From IMG/VR virus record IMGVR_UViG_3300042458_000668, positions 1 through 20,434 of that record: a stretch of 20,434 nucleotides of DNA. The stretch is one strand, 5' to 3'. This stretch comes from a virus. The position numbers and the translations under genes were made by a program. Below the pieces are notes generated by a model. That model made no database searches and was not told where the DNA came from. It was given only the letters and a program-made list of their open reading frames with translations. This document shows, piece after piece, positions 1 through 5,487 of this stretch (its first letter is position 1; each line of letters starts with the position of its first letter).

Positions 1-5
1 CAAAA

Positions 6-221
6 ATGGAACAAGTAAATCACCCCCAACATTACGGAGGAGAAGATAACCCTTATGAGGCAATCAAAGTAATTGATGCTTGGGAATTAGGATTCTCATT
101 AGGAAATACGGTAAAGTATATATCAAGAGCGGGAAAGAAAGATTCGGATAAAGAATTACAAGATCTTAAGAAAGCTTTATGGTACTTAGAACATCATATA
201 GAAACATTAGAAAAAAAATGA
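6..221 (+). CDS. DUF3310 family protein
   Basis: This 71-residue protein opens with the pattern V-N-H-P-x-H-Y (residues 4-10) and continues with A-I-x-V-I-D-A-W and V-K-Y-I-S-R-A-G-K-K. These are hallmarks of the small phage family DUF3310, sometimes labelled nucleotide kinase although it has no P-loop. Its function is not established. The length is normal for the stand-alone form, and the start at base 6 is the only Met before the conserved block. The stop codon overlaps the ATG of the next gene (ATGA), so the two are probably translationally coupled. The promoter must lie upstream of the window. Confidence 0.85.
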   Translation: MEQVNHPQHYGGEDNPYEAIKVIDAWELGFSLGNTVKYISRAGKKDSDKELQDLKKALWYLEHHIETLEKK

Positions 222-1147
222 AAATAATAGTAACAGGAGGTGCGGGTTTTATAGGTTCCGCTTTTATAAATTACTTATTAGATAACTTTGAATGTGATGT
301 TCTTTGTATTGATAAACTGACATATGCTGGACGTAAAACGAACATTAAACATAATGTTTCATTCTTACAAAAAGACATTTGTGATGTAACCGCAGATGAA
401 TTAGGTGAATTTGATTATATTGTTCACTTCGCAGCAGAATCTCATGTTGACAATTCAATCACAAACGGACTTCCATTTGTTAAAACAAATGTTGAAGGGA
501 CTTTTAACCTTTTAGAGATATCAAGAAATAATAAAAGGTTAAAGAAGTTTATTCATATTTCAACCGATGAGGTTTATGGTGATATGGACGAACACTTCTC
601 AAGTAATCATACGGCAACTGAAGATGATAATTTAAAACCTAGTTCATATTATTCCGCAACTAAAACGGCATCTGATATGTTAGTTTTATCTGCTAACAGA
701 ACTTATGGTTTACCATATATTATTACAAGAACTTGTAATAACTTTGGTGAACACCAATTTGAGGAAAAGTTCTTACCTACAATCGCTAGATCAATTAAAG
801 AAGGTAAAGAAATTCCTGTGTATGGTGATGGTAAACAAGTTAGGGAATGGATGTATGTTTACGATAACGTAAAAGTAATCTGTGATTTAATGTTTGATGA
901 TGAGATTATTAACACTATATTTAATATCGGTACATCATTTAGGGTAACAAACTTGGACATTATAAATAAAATATCCTATATTTTAACAACAGACGTAAAA
1001 ATTAAAAACGTTGAGGATCGTTTAGGTCACGATAGAAAATACGGATTAAATTGTTTAAAAATGAGGGATTATTATCTTAAAACCAAAGGTGAGATACCAA
1101 AGTTTTTAAATTTATTTGAATACTTAGAAACACAATATAAAAAATAA
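218..1147 (+). CDS. dTDP-glucose 4,6-dehydratase-like NAD-dependent sugar epimerase/dehydratase
   Basis: This is an extended short-chain dehydrogenase of 309 residues. The N terminus carries the Rossmann motif T-G-G-A-G-F-I-G (residues 6-13). The catalytic pair Y145-x3-K149 and the triad S-T116-D117-E118-V-Y-G match the RmlB type, which converts dTDP-glucose to dTDP-4-keto-6-deoxyglucose in the cytoplasm. Substrate specificity cannot be fixed by eye, and another nucleotide-sugar dehydratase is possible. It is somewhat shorter than cellular RmlB (about 330-360 residues). I chose the ATG at 218, which overlaps the preceding stop, over a TTG at 179 inside the upstream gene. No other deoxysugar genes are seen here, so the product may feed host or off-window phage glycosylation, for instance of virion, DNA or cell-surface sugars. 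Confidence 0.85.
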   Translation: MKIIVTGGAGFIGSAFINYLLDNFECDVLCIDKLTYAGRKTNIKHNVSFLQKDICDVTADELGEFDYIVHFAAESHVDNSITNGLPFVKTNVEGTFNLLEISRNNKRLKKFIHISTDEVYGDMDEHFSSNHTATEDDNLKPSSYYSATKTASDMLVLSANRTYGLPYIITRTCNNFGEHQFEEKFLPTIARSIKEGKEIPVYGDGKQVREWMYVYDNVKVICDLMFDDEIINTIFNIGTSFRVTNLDIINKISYILTTDVKIKNVEDRLGHDRKYGLNCLKMRDYYLKTKGEIPKFLNLFEYLETQYKK

Positions 1148-1148
1148 C

Positions 1149-1997
1149 ATGATAGAAACAGGAAAAATTATAAAGGGAGATTGTGTTGAGGTAATGAAAA
1201 AATTACCTGAAGGATCTGTTGATTTAATCGTAACATCACCACCTTATGGGGTTGGGATTGAGTATGATGTACACGATGATGATGTTGAATTTGATGAGTA
1301 TTTGGTATTTGCTAAGAATTGGTTAACCGAAGCGTATAACGTATTGAAGGACGATGGACGTATTGCTCTTAACATTCCTTATGAGATTAACAGACAAAAG
1401 AAAGGTGGTCGTATCTTCTTTGTTTCTGAAATGTATCAGATAATGAAGGAAATTGGATTTGGATTCTTTGGTATTGTTGACTTGGAAGAACAATCACCAC
1501 ATAGATCTAAAACTACTGCGTGGGGTTCTTGGATGTCACCGTCAAGTCCTTACATCTATAATCCAAAGGAATGTGTTATTTTAGCTTACAAAAAACATCA
1601 CATCAAAAAAGTTAAAGGTGAACCACAATGGAAAGGAGTTCCAACTGAAATTGAACAGGAAGATGGAACATTAAAGAAAAAAGTAGTGTATGAGGAAAAA
1701 GATAAGAAAGAGTTTATGGAACTTGTGTTTGGTCAGTGGAATTACTTTGCGGATACTAAATCACTCACCAAGGCGACTTTCTCCATGGATATACCAACCA
1801 AAGCGATTAAAATACTATCCTACAAAAACGATGTAATATTGGACCCATTTGCTGGATCAGGAACAACATTAGTAGCTGCTCAAATATTAGAACGTAGATG
1901 GTTAGGAATTGAATTAAGTGAAAATTATAAAAAGATTGCTGAGACAAGGATTAATTATTTTAAAGCTTTAGAACAAATAAAAGAACTTCCACTATAA
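1149..1997 (+). CDS. DNA methyltransferase (N4-cytosine/N6-adenine type)
   Basis: The 282-residue protein has catalytic motif IV T-S-P-P-Y (S30-P31-P32-Y33) near the N terminus. The S-adenosylmethionine motif D-P-F-A-G-S-G-T-T (232-240) is near the C terminus and is followed by L-G-I-E-L. This order (IV before I) is that of beta-class amino-methyltransferases; SPPY occurs in both N4-cytosine and N6-adenine enzymes. No restriction endonuclease gene neighbours it, so it is probably an orphan phage methylase that protects DNA from host restriction. It starts one base after the stop of the sugar dehydratase gene, in the same operon. Its last codons form the left arm of the terminator at 1984-2016. 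The recognition site is unknown. Confidence 0.9.
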   Translation: MIETGKIIKGDCVEVMKKLPEGSVDLIVTSPPYGVGIEYDVHDDDVEFDEYLVFAKNWLTEAYNVLKDDGRIALNIPYEINRQKKGGRIFFVSEMYQIMKEIGFGFFGIVDLEEQSPHRSKTTAWGSWMSPSSPYIYNPKECVILAYKKHHIKKVKGEPQWKGVPTEIEQEDGTLKKKVVYEEKDKKEFMELVFGQWNYFADTKSLTKATFSMDIPTKAIKILSYKNDVILDPFAGSGTTLVAAQILERRWLGIELSENYKKIAETRINYFKALEQIKELPL

Positions 1998-2016
1998 TGT
2001 GGAAGTTTTAGTTTTT
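1984..2016 (+). terminator. Rho-independent terminator after the methyltransferase gene
   Basis: A perfect 9-bp stem AACTTCCAC/GTGGAAGTT with loop TATAAT is followed by TTAGTTTTT. The left arm lies inside the last codons and the stop codon is in the loop, so coding end and terminator share sequence. Confidence 0.8.
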
Positions 2017-2021
2017 AATGG

Positions 2022-2029
2022 TATTTATA
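2022..2029 (+). promoter_or_regulatory. Putative phage-type promoter element TATTTATA
   Basis: TATTTATA occurs directly after a terminator and 14 bases before a small ORF at 2044. It sits inside an inverted repeat GGTATT...AATACC (2020-2043). The same octamer precedes six other gene starts in the window. Which of the two copies here (2022 or 2116) is active cannot be told. Confidence 0.4.
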
Positions 2030-2043
2030 ATAAATTGAATACC

Positions 2044-2097
2044 ATGGAAGACGAATACGACAATATGTTTGGAGATCACGCAATATGTGAATTTTAA
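2044..2097 (+). CDS. Possible 17-residue acidic peptide
   Basis: An ATG at 2044 opens an 18-codon ORF encoding MEDEYDNMFGDHAICEF. It is acidic and has no recognisable domain. It lies between a terminator and the DHH phosphoesterase promoter, 14 bases after a TATTTATA element. ORFs this short arise by chance, so the call rests on the promoter and on its fit into an otherwise unexplained gap. Confidence 0.25.
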   Translation: MEDEYDNMFGDHAICEF

Positions 2098-2115
2098 TTT
2101 TTTATACCCAAAAAA

Positions 2116-2123
2116 TATTTATA
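2116..2123 (+). promoter_or_regulatory. TATTTATA promoter of the DHH phosphoesterase gene
   Basis: TATTTATA-AGT-ATG: the element ends three bases before the start codon. The same arrangement is found at 9212 and, on the minus strand, at 3883-3890. A transcript from it would have virtually no leader. Confidence 0.6.
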
Positions 2124-2126
2124 AGT

Positions 2127-3533
2127 ATGAATAAAAAATTAATAACAGAATCGGGAATAAGAAATATCAGAGAATTATCCAGAAGATATCCTGAGGCTAA
2201 AATATACTTTCACCAAGATTTAGATGGGGTTACCACTGCGTTGGGTATGAAAAATTACTTAGAAGAAAACGGTATAAAAGTGGTTGACGCTGAGATTATC
2301 CAATATGGTGATAAGGAATTTGCGATTAAGAAATTAGATGCCGAAGGTGATGTTATGCCAGTGTTAGTTGACTTTGCTCATGGTAAACCAATGTTTGTTA
2401 TTCACACGGATCACCACGACACACAAGCTGGTGTTGAACAAGGTACCGCAACTAATTTTAAATCTTCAAGGTCAAATGTTGAAACAATATCTCAAACCGT
2501 ATCTCCAAGAGACATTTTCCCAACAGATGATATTACTTTGATTTCAACTGTAGATTCTGCAAACTATGCTCAACATGATATTAGTCCTGAAGAAGTAATG
2601 AACTATTTGTTTAAGGTTGATAAAGATCAATCCTTACAAAGAAACAAAATGGTAATGGGTATGGTAACTAATAAGTTATTGTTGGCATTCAAAAACAAAC
2701 CAGGGTTCTTGGAAAATATTGTAATGAATGCGAATCCATCTTTATTAAGTATATTATTAAACATCAGATCTCAGATAAAAGAAAAGAACTATGCGGATGT
2801 TGAATCTTTGGAAAAAAACAAAGAGAACTATGTTCAAACAATGAAGACACATAAGAATGTTAACGTTGATGATAATGTTATTGTTCAGTATGGTGGTGGT
2901 AGTATGATGAAACCAGGATCCTACGATAGATATACACCATTCAGAAATAATCCTGAGGCTGACTTCTTAGTAATTGCTTGGCCTTTAGGGTTGGTACAAG
3001 CGTCTTGTAACCCATTTAAGAAAGAAAGGGCACTTAAAGGTGTGAACTTAGGTGAGATTAAAGATGAGGTGTTAAACAAGTGGAAATCACAATTACAGGA
3101 CAAGGATATTCCTCTATCAACAATCAAATGGATATCAGAATCGGGAAAAGATTTTGGTGAGCAATCAGTTGGTTTTACATTCAGAGATTTCAATGCGTTA
3201 TATGGTAAAGAATTTAAAAAAATGATTGATGGGGAGGACATTCTTAATGATGTTGATAAGATAATGAAAAAACCATTCAGTGAATTAAGAGACGAAGAAA
3301 TGAAATTGTTAGATTCAATTAGTGTGAACGCTTGGGACCTTATTCAATCTAATAGCGGTGGTCACAAATGTATTACAAATATTTCTGGGTTATCTTACTT
3401 AGGTAGATCTAAACGACCACCTGAGGGTAAATACAAATATAACGCTGAGTCAGATGATTCACCTTATGTAAAATTTACAAAGATGGTTCAGAATGAGTTT
3501 GTGAGAGTATTGAAAGAAAAAATGAAAGATTAA
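2127..3533 (+). CDS. DHH-family phosphoesterase (RecJ/NrnA-like)
   Basis: The 468-residue protein carries the DHH superfamily signatures: H29-Q-D31-L-D33-G34 (motif I), V-D82-F-A-H85 (motif II) and H93-T-D95-H96-H97-D (the DHH motif). A C-terminal G411-G412-H413-K is typical of DHHA1 substrate-binding domains. Family members are manganese-dependent single-strand exonucleases, nanoRNases or cyclic-dinucleotide phosphodiesterases; which applies here is open. The N terminus begins K-L-I-T-E-S-G-I, loosely like the tag on the virion-type proteins of this window, but the DHH core starts right after it. The gene has a TATTTATA promoter 3 bases upstream. It is transcribed towards the DUF192 gene and the two stop codons overlap. 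Confidence 0.85.
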   Translation: MNKKLITESGIRNIRELSRRYPEAKIYFHQDLDGVTTALGMKNYLEENGIKVVDAEIIQYGDKEFAIKKLDAEGDVMPVLVDFAHGKPMFVIHTDHHDTQAGVEQGTATNFKSSRSNVETISQTVSPRDIFPTDDITLISTVDSANYAQHDISPEEVMNYLFKVDKDQSLQRNKMVMGMVTNKLLLAFKNKPGFLENIVMNANPSLLSILLNIRSQIKEKNYADVESLEKNKENYVQTMKTHKNVNVDDNVIVQYGGGSMMKPGSYDRYTPFRNNPEADFLVIAWPLGLVQASCNPFKKERALKGVNLGEIKDEVLNKWKSQLQDKDIPLSTIKWISESGKDFGEQSVGFTFRDFNALYGKEFKKMIDGEDILNDVDKIMKKPFSELRDEEMKLLDSISVNAWDLIQSNSGGHKCITNISGLSYLGRSKRPPEGKYKYNAESDDSPYVKFTKMVQNEFVRVLKEKMKD

Positions 3534-3877
3534 TCTTGTAAAATAATAGTATCGCCTTCAGCTATATCGTATTTAATACAAGTACCACCTTTAAGTTCTA
3601 ATACCATATCTCCATTACCTGTGTAACGATCGCATTCAGGTGCGTCACACGGTTTACAGTTATTATGTATTTTGTTAATTTTATTATCTTTTATAAAAAT
3701 TATATCTAAAGATATGATACAGTTCTTCATCCAAAAAGAATGATCACCATCCTTCATTATGAATAACATACCATCAAAACTTTTATCAAATTTTTTATCC
3801 ATCATACCGTTTTGTATGTCTTTACTGGTTATAACACATTTGACATTGAATAAATTATTGTTTACTATTAATTCCAT
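3530..3877 (-). CDS. DUF192 family protein
   Basis: This 115-residue protein is the only minus-strand gene in the window. It shows the DUF192 pattern: G-M-M near residue 24, G-M-L-F, F-W-M-K-N-C, I-S-L-D-I-I-F-I, then a C-K-P-C...C-D-R-Y block and V-L-E-L-K-G-G. DUF192 proteins are small beta-rich proteins of unknown biochemical role that are usually exported in bacteria. No signal peptide is visible here, so this copy is probably cytoplasmic. Its start is 23 bases from the start of the divergent Nudix gene, with a minus-strand TATTTATA 5 bases upstream. It converges on the DHH gene with overlapping stops. Confidence 0.8.
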   Translation of the reverse strand: MELIVNNNLFNVKCVITSKDIQNGMMDKKFDKSFDGMLFIMKDGDHSFWMKNCIISLDIIFIKDNKINKIHNNCKPCDAPECDRYTGNGDMVLELKGGTCIKYDIAEGDTIILQD

Positions 3878-3882
3878 ATACT

Positions 3883-3890
3883 TATAAATA
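3883..3890 (-). promoter_or_regulatory. TATTTATA promoter of the DUF192 gene in a 23-bp divergent region
   Basis: On the minus strand the sequence reads TATTTATAAGTAT then ATG, nearly identical to the element before the DHH gene (TATTTATAAGT then ATG). The whole spacer between the two divergent start codons is 23 bases (3878-3900). Confidence 0.55.
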
Positions 3891-3900
3891 TATTCTTATA

Positions 3901-4311
3901 ATGAAATCAGATAGAAGTTCAGGTGTAATATTAAAATATGGTAATAAAGTTTTGTTATGTAAACGAGCTGACCATGAAACTTATGCGGGTAAATGGTTTA
4001 TTCCATCAGGGCATATGGAAGCAAACGAAACTCCAAGAGATTGTGCTTATCGTGAGTTTTATGAAGAGACAAACATTAAGATTGAAGACGAAATAAGTTT
4101 GGTTGGGTTCATAACAAAAAAAGATGATGATGGAGATCCGAAGGGTTTAATTTATGTGTATCTATATGAATCTGACAAGAAAATGACACCAAACTTGGAT
4201 AAAGCAAAAGATGGGCATGAACATTCAGATTTTGGGTTTTTTACGTTAGAAGACCTTCCAATTGGTAAAAATGAAGAATTATACAAGATTTTAACAAAAA
4301 TTTTAAATTAA
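3901..4311 (+). CDS. Nudix hydrolase
   Basis: The 136-residue protein has a complete Nudix box, G-x5-E-x7-R-E-F-Y-E-E-T-N-I, within P-S-G-H-M-E-A-N-E-T-P and R-E-F-Y-E-E-T-N-I (about residues 36-58). This magnesium-binding fold hydrolyses nucleoside diphosphates linked to another group. Candidate substrates include oxidised or modified dNTPs, ADP-ribose, NAD-type compounds and capped or triphosphate RNA 5' ends; the sequence does not decide. It starts in the 23-bp divergent region shared with DUF192. The ATG at 3901 directly follows TTATA, so this transcript may also be leaderless. Confidence 0.9.
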   Translation: MKSDRSSGVILKYGNKVLLCKRADHETYAGKWFIPSGHMEANETPRDCAYREFYEETNIKIEDEISLVGFITKKDDDGDPKGLIYVYLYESDKKMTPNLDKAKDGHEHSDFGFFTLEDLPIGKNEELYKILTKILN

Positions 4312-4346
4312 AAGTAAATTTTTTTGACTTTTACTAAAGTATTATA

Positions 4347-4354
4347 TATTTATA
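4347..4354 (+). promoter_or_regulatory. TATTTATA promoter in front of a candidate small RNA
   Basis: The octamer lies in a non-coding stretch, 36 bases after the Nudix stop. No credible ORF follows it before the terminator at 4415-4451. Confidence 0.45.
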
Positions 4355-4357
4355 TTA

Positions 4358-4451
4358 CACAAAAAAACAACCAATACCCTTCCTTTCTACGAATTAATTG
4401 GTTTATCAATATTAATCCCATGTTTTTTGAGAAAAAAGTATGGGATTTTTT
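4358..4451 (+). ncRNA. Candidate phage small RNA of about 90 nt
   Basis: Between a TATTTATA element and a strong terminator there is a segment of about 90 bases without a convincing reading frame. It can form a 7-bp helix AACCAAT (4369-4375) with ATTGGTT (4397-4403) and then the terminator hairpin. A TTG-initiated frame does cross the region, but its coding sequence is better started at 4498. The RNA boundaries and its existence are inferred from promoter, helix and terminator only. Confidence 0.4.
4415..4451 (+). terminator. Rho-independent terminator
   Basis: A long stem pairs ATCCCAT (4415-4421) with ATGGGAT (4440-4446), continues through a G-U pair and one bulged G, and ends in TTTTTT/AAAAAA around the loop GAG. 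A run of Ts follows from 4446 to 4451. It separates the region above from the gene at 4498. Confidence 0.75.
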
Positions 4452-4472
4452 ATGCCATGTCATTTTTATTTG

Positions 4473-4480
4473 TATATTTG
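4473..4480 (+). promoter_or_regulatory. Bacteroidota-type -7 promoter element TATATTTG
   Basis: TATATTTG fits the Bacteroidota -7 consensus TAnnTTTG and lies 17 bases before the ATG at 4498. No clear -33 TTTG is seen at the expected distance. Confidence 0.55.
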
Positions 4481-4497
4481 TAAAAACAAAAAAACAT

Positions 4498-4830
4498 ATG
4501 GGTAGTTACATCAATACATTCAAGAAAAAATTCAACAAGAAAGCAACCCTTGATGGGCAAGAAGTAATTGTTGGACAAGCAACATTTTTATGTAGACAAG
4601 ATTGGTCAGGTATTTACACACCATCTGAAAGTAGAGAAATGACAAGAGCATATGCTTTGACTGAAAATGATCAACCTGATTATATTATATTTGAAGGTGA
4701 AACGGTTTATAAAAATAATAAACGTGGCGTTTGGTCTGATGGTTCTGGTTTTTGGTCAGGTATTGATCCTCAAAAAGATTTTGTTGGTACACTAAAAAAA
4801 GTGGGTAAAAAATTTGTAATTGAGAAATAA
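4498..4830 (+). CDS. Hypothetical protein (110 aa)
   Basis: I do not recognise this family. The protein begins with a basic stretch (K-K-K-F-N-K-K) and is otherwise a soluble, beta-rich sequence with two W-S-G repeats (W-S-G-I-Y and W-S-G-I-D) about 60 residues apart and a single cysteine. I chose the ATG at 4498 because an upstream TTG start would place a terminator and a promoter inside the coding sequence. It has its own TAnnTTTG promoter and is followed 17 bases later by the next gene, which has a promoter of its own. Confidence 0.7.
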   Translation: MGSYINTFKKKFNKKATLDGQEVIVGQATFLCRQDWSGIYTPSESREMTRAYALTENDQPDYIIFEGETVYKNNKRGVWSDGSGFWSGIDPQKDFVGTLKKVGKKFVIEK

Positions 4831-4843
4831 TTAACTATATTTG
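4813..4843 (+). promoter_or_regulatory. Bacteroidota-type promoter, TTTG-N19-TATATTTG
   Basis: TTTG at 4813-4816, a 19-base spacer and TATATTTG at 4836-4843 match the Bacteroidota -33/-7 consensus. The -7 element ends four bases before the ATG at 4848. The -33 part lies in the last codons of the upstream gene. Confidence 0.7.
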
Positions 4844-4847
4844 TTAT

Positions 4848-5123
4848 ATGAATAAGACGGGTTTCAACATAAAAGTAGTAAGTGATAAGTTCGGTGATTT
4901 AATCAACGAGACATTCATGGATCAGACACAATTCAGAATCTTTTTGAAGATGGTACACGGAGCATTGGTATTAGAAGAAGACTTGAGTTTCTTCAACGGA
5001 GATACATTCTTGGTTCACATCCCAAATAAGGTATTGAAAGATTCGGTTATCGTTACTAACGTTAAGGAAGTTTCATTAACTGAACAAGTTAAAAGTAAGA
5101 TTGAGGCGTTGGTAACAAACTAA
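4848..5123 (+). CDS. Hypothetical protein (91 aa)
   Basis: No family is recognised. The sequence is soluble and mixed alpha/beta in character, with no cysteine and no membrane segment. The start is fixed by the promoter: TATATTTG ends four bases upstream, so the mRNA should begin at or very near this ATG. The 3' side carries two extra hairpins and then a UUCG-capped terminator. The gene is monocistronic. Confidence 0.75.
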   Translation: MNKTGFNIKVVSDKFGDLINETFMDQTQFRIFLKMVHGALVLEEDLSFFNGDTFLVHIPNKVLKDSVIVTNVKEVSLTEQVKSKIEALVTN

Positions 5124-5129
5124 TTGTTT

Positions 5130-5177
5130 CCTTGTTTAGAAAAACAAGGTGGTGGAGTCAGACATTTATCCAATGTC
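5130..5177 (+). other. Two hairpins in the 3' untranslated region
   Basis: CCTTGTTT (5130-5137) pairs with AAACAAGG (5142-5149). GACATT (5161-5166) pairs with AATGTC (5172-5177) around the loop TATCC. Both lie between the stop at 5123 and the terminator at 5189. They could protect the mRNA end or form a small RNA released from the 3' end. Confidence 0.5.
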
Positions 5178-5188
5178 GGGCCTAAAAT

Positions 5189-5211
5189 GGGAACTTCGGT
5201 TCCCTTTTTTT
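5189..5211 (+). terminator. Rho-independent terminator with UUCG tetraloop
   Basis: The stem GGGAAC/GTTCCC is closed by the extra-stable tetraloop TTCG and followed by seven Ts. Confidence 0.9.
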
Positions 5212-5234
5212 ATTTATTTTTTATTATATAGGTA

Positions 5235-5242
5235 TATTTATA
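5235..5242 (+). promoter_or_regulatory. TATTTATA promoter of the peptidoglycan-binding protein operon
   Basis: TATTTATA lies within TATATTTATATA, 29 bases before the ATG at 5272. It follows the terminator at 5189-5211 and precedes the 5272 and 5488 genes. Unlike most copies it would leave a leader of about 20-25 bases. Confidence 0.55.
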
Positions 5243-5271
5243 TAATAAAATAAATTTAAGACACAATACTT

Positions 5272-5484
5272 ATGTTGCATAAATTAAAATTAACGGAAAG
5301 TGAGATCAGAGACATACTAAGCAAACATGGGGTAAAGACCAATGTTTTGGTTGAGCAGACTCAGGATTACACCATTTTAGATATACAGAATTGGTTAAAT
5401 ACCAATAAAAATGCGGGTTTAGATGCCGACGGTAAATTTGGTCCTTTGACGGCTAAGGCCATAAAAAAAGCTATAATTGGATAA
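5272..5484 (+). CDS. Small peptidoglycan-binding protein with N-terminal virion-type tag
   Basis: The 70-residue protein has two parts. Residues 1-29 form a tag: K-L-T-E-S-E-I-R-D-I-L (5, 7-16), then V-L-V-E28-Q29. Residues 34-68 are a minimal peptidoglycan-binding (PG_binding_1-like) repeat: I-Q-N-W-L-N, A-G-L-D-A-D-G-K-F-G-P-L-T and A-I-K-K-A-I. The tag resembles those on the genes at 5488, 9223 and 15054 and ends in a possible prohead-protease site L-V-E|Q. The repeat resembles the C-terminal end of the next protein. A role as a minor virion or cell-wall-contact protein is inferred. The next gene begins three bases after its stop. Confidence 0.7.
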   Translation: MLHKLKLTESEIRDILSKHGVKTNVLVEQTQDYTILDIQNWLNTNKNAGLDADGKFGPLTAKAIKKAIIG

Positions 5485-5487
5485 GAC

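Noticed and set aside
179-217. Longer start for the sugar dehydratase
   Set aside because: It lies within the DUF3310 gene, and the Rossmann motif begins properly just after the ATG at 218.
961-968. TATAAATA inside the sugar dehydratase gene, a minus-strand match to the promoter octamer
   Set aside because: It is in the middle of a coding sequence with no minus-strand gene in front of it; taken as chance in AT-rich DNA.
2921-3241. Minus-strand frame of 106 codons inside the DHH gene
   Set aside because: The plus frame has clear DHH and DHHA1 motifs throughout; the minus frame shows no recognisable features.
4324-4497. TTG-initiated extension of the 4498 gene
   Set aside because: It would contain a strong terminator and a TAnnTTTG element inside the coding sequence and encodes low-complexity sequence.
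5124-5188. Possible tRNA in the structured 3' region
   Set aside because: The hairpins do not form a cloverleaf and there is no T-arm consensus or acceptor pairing.
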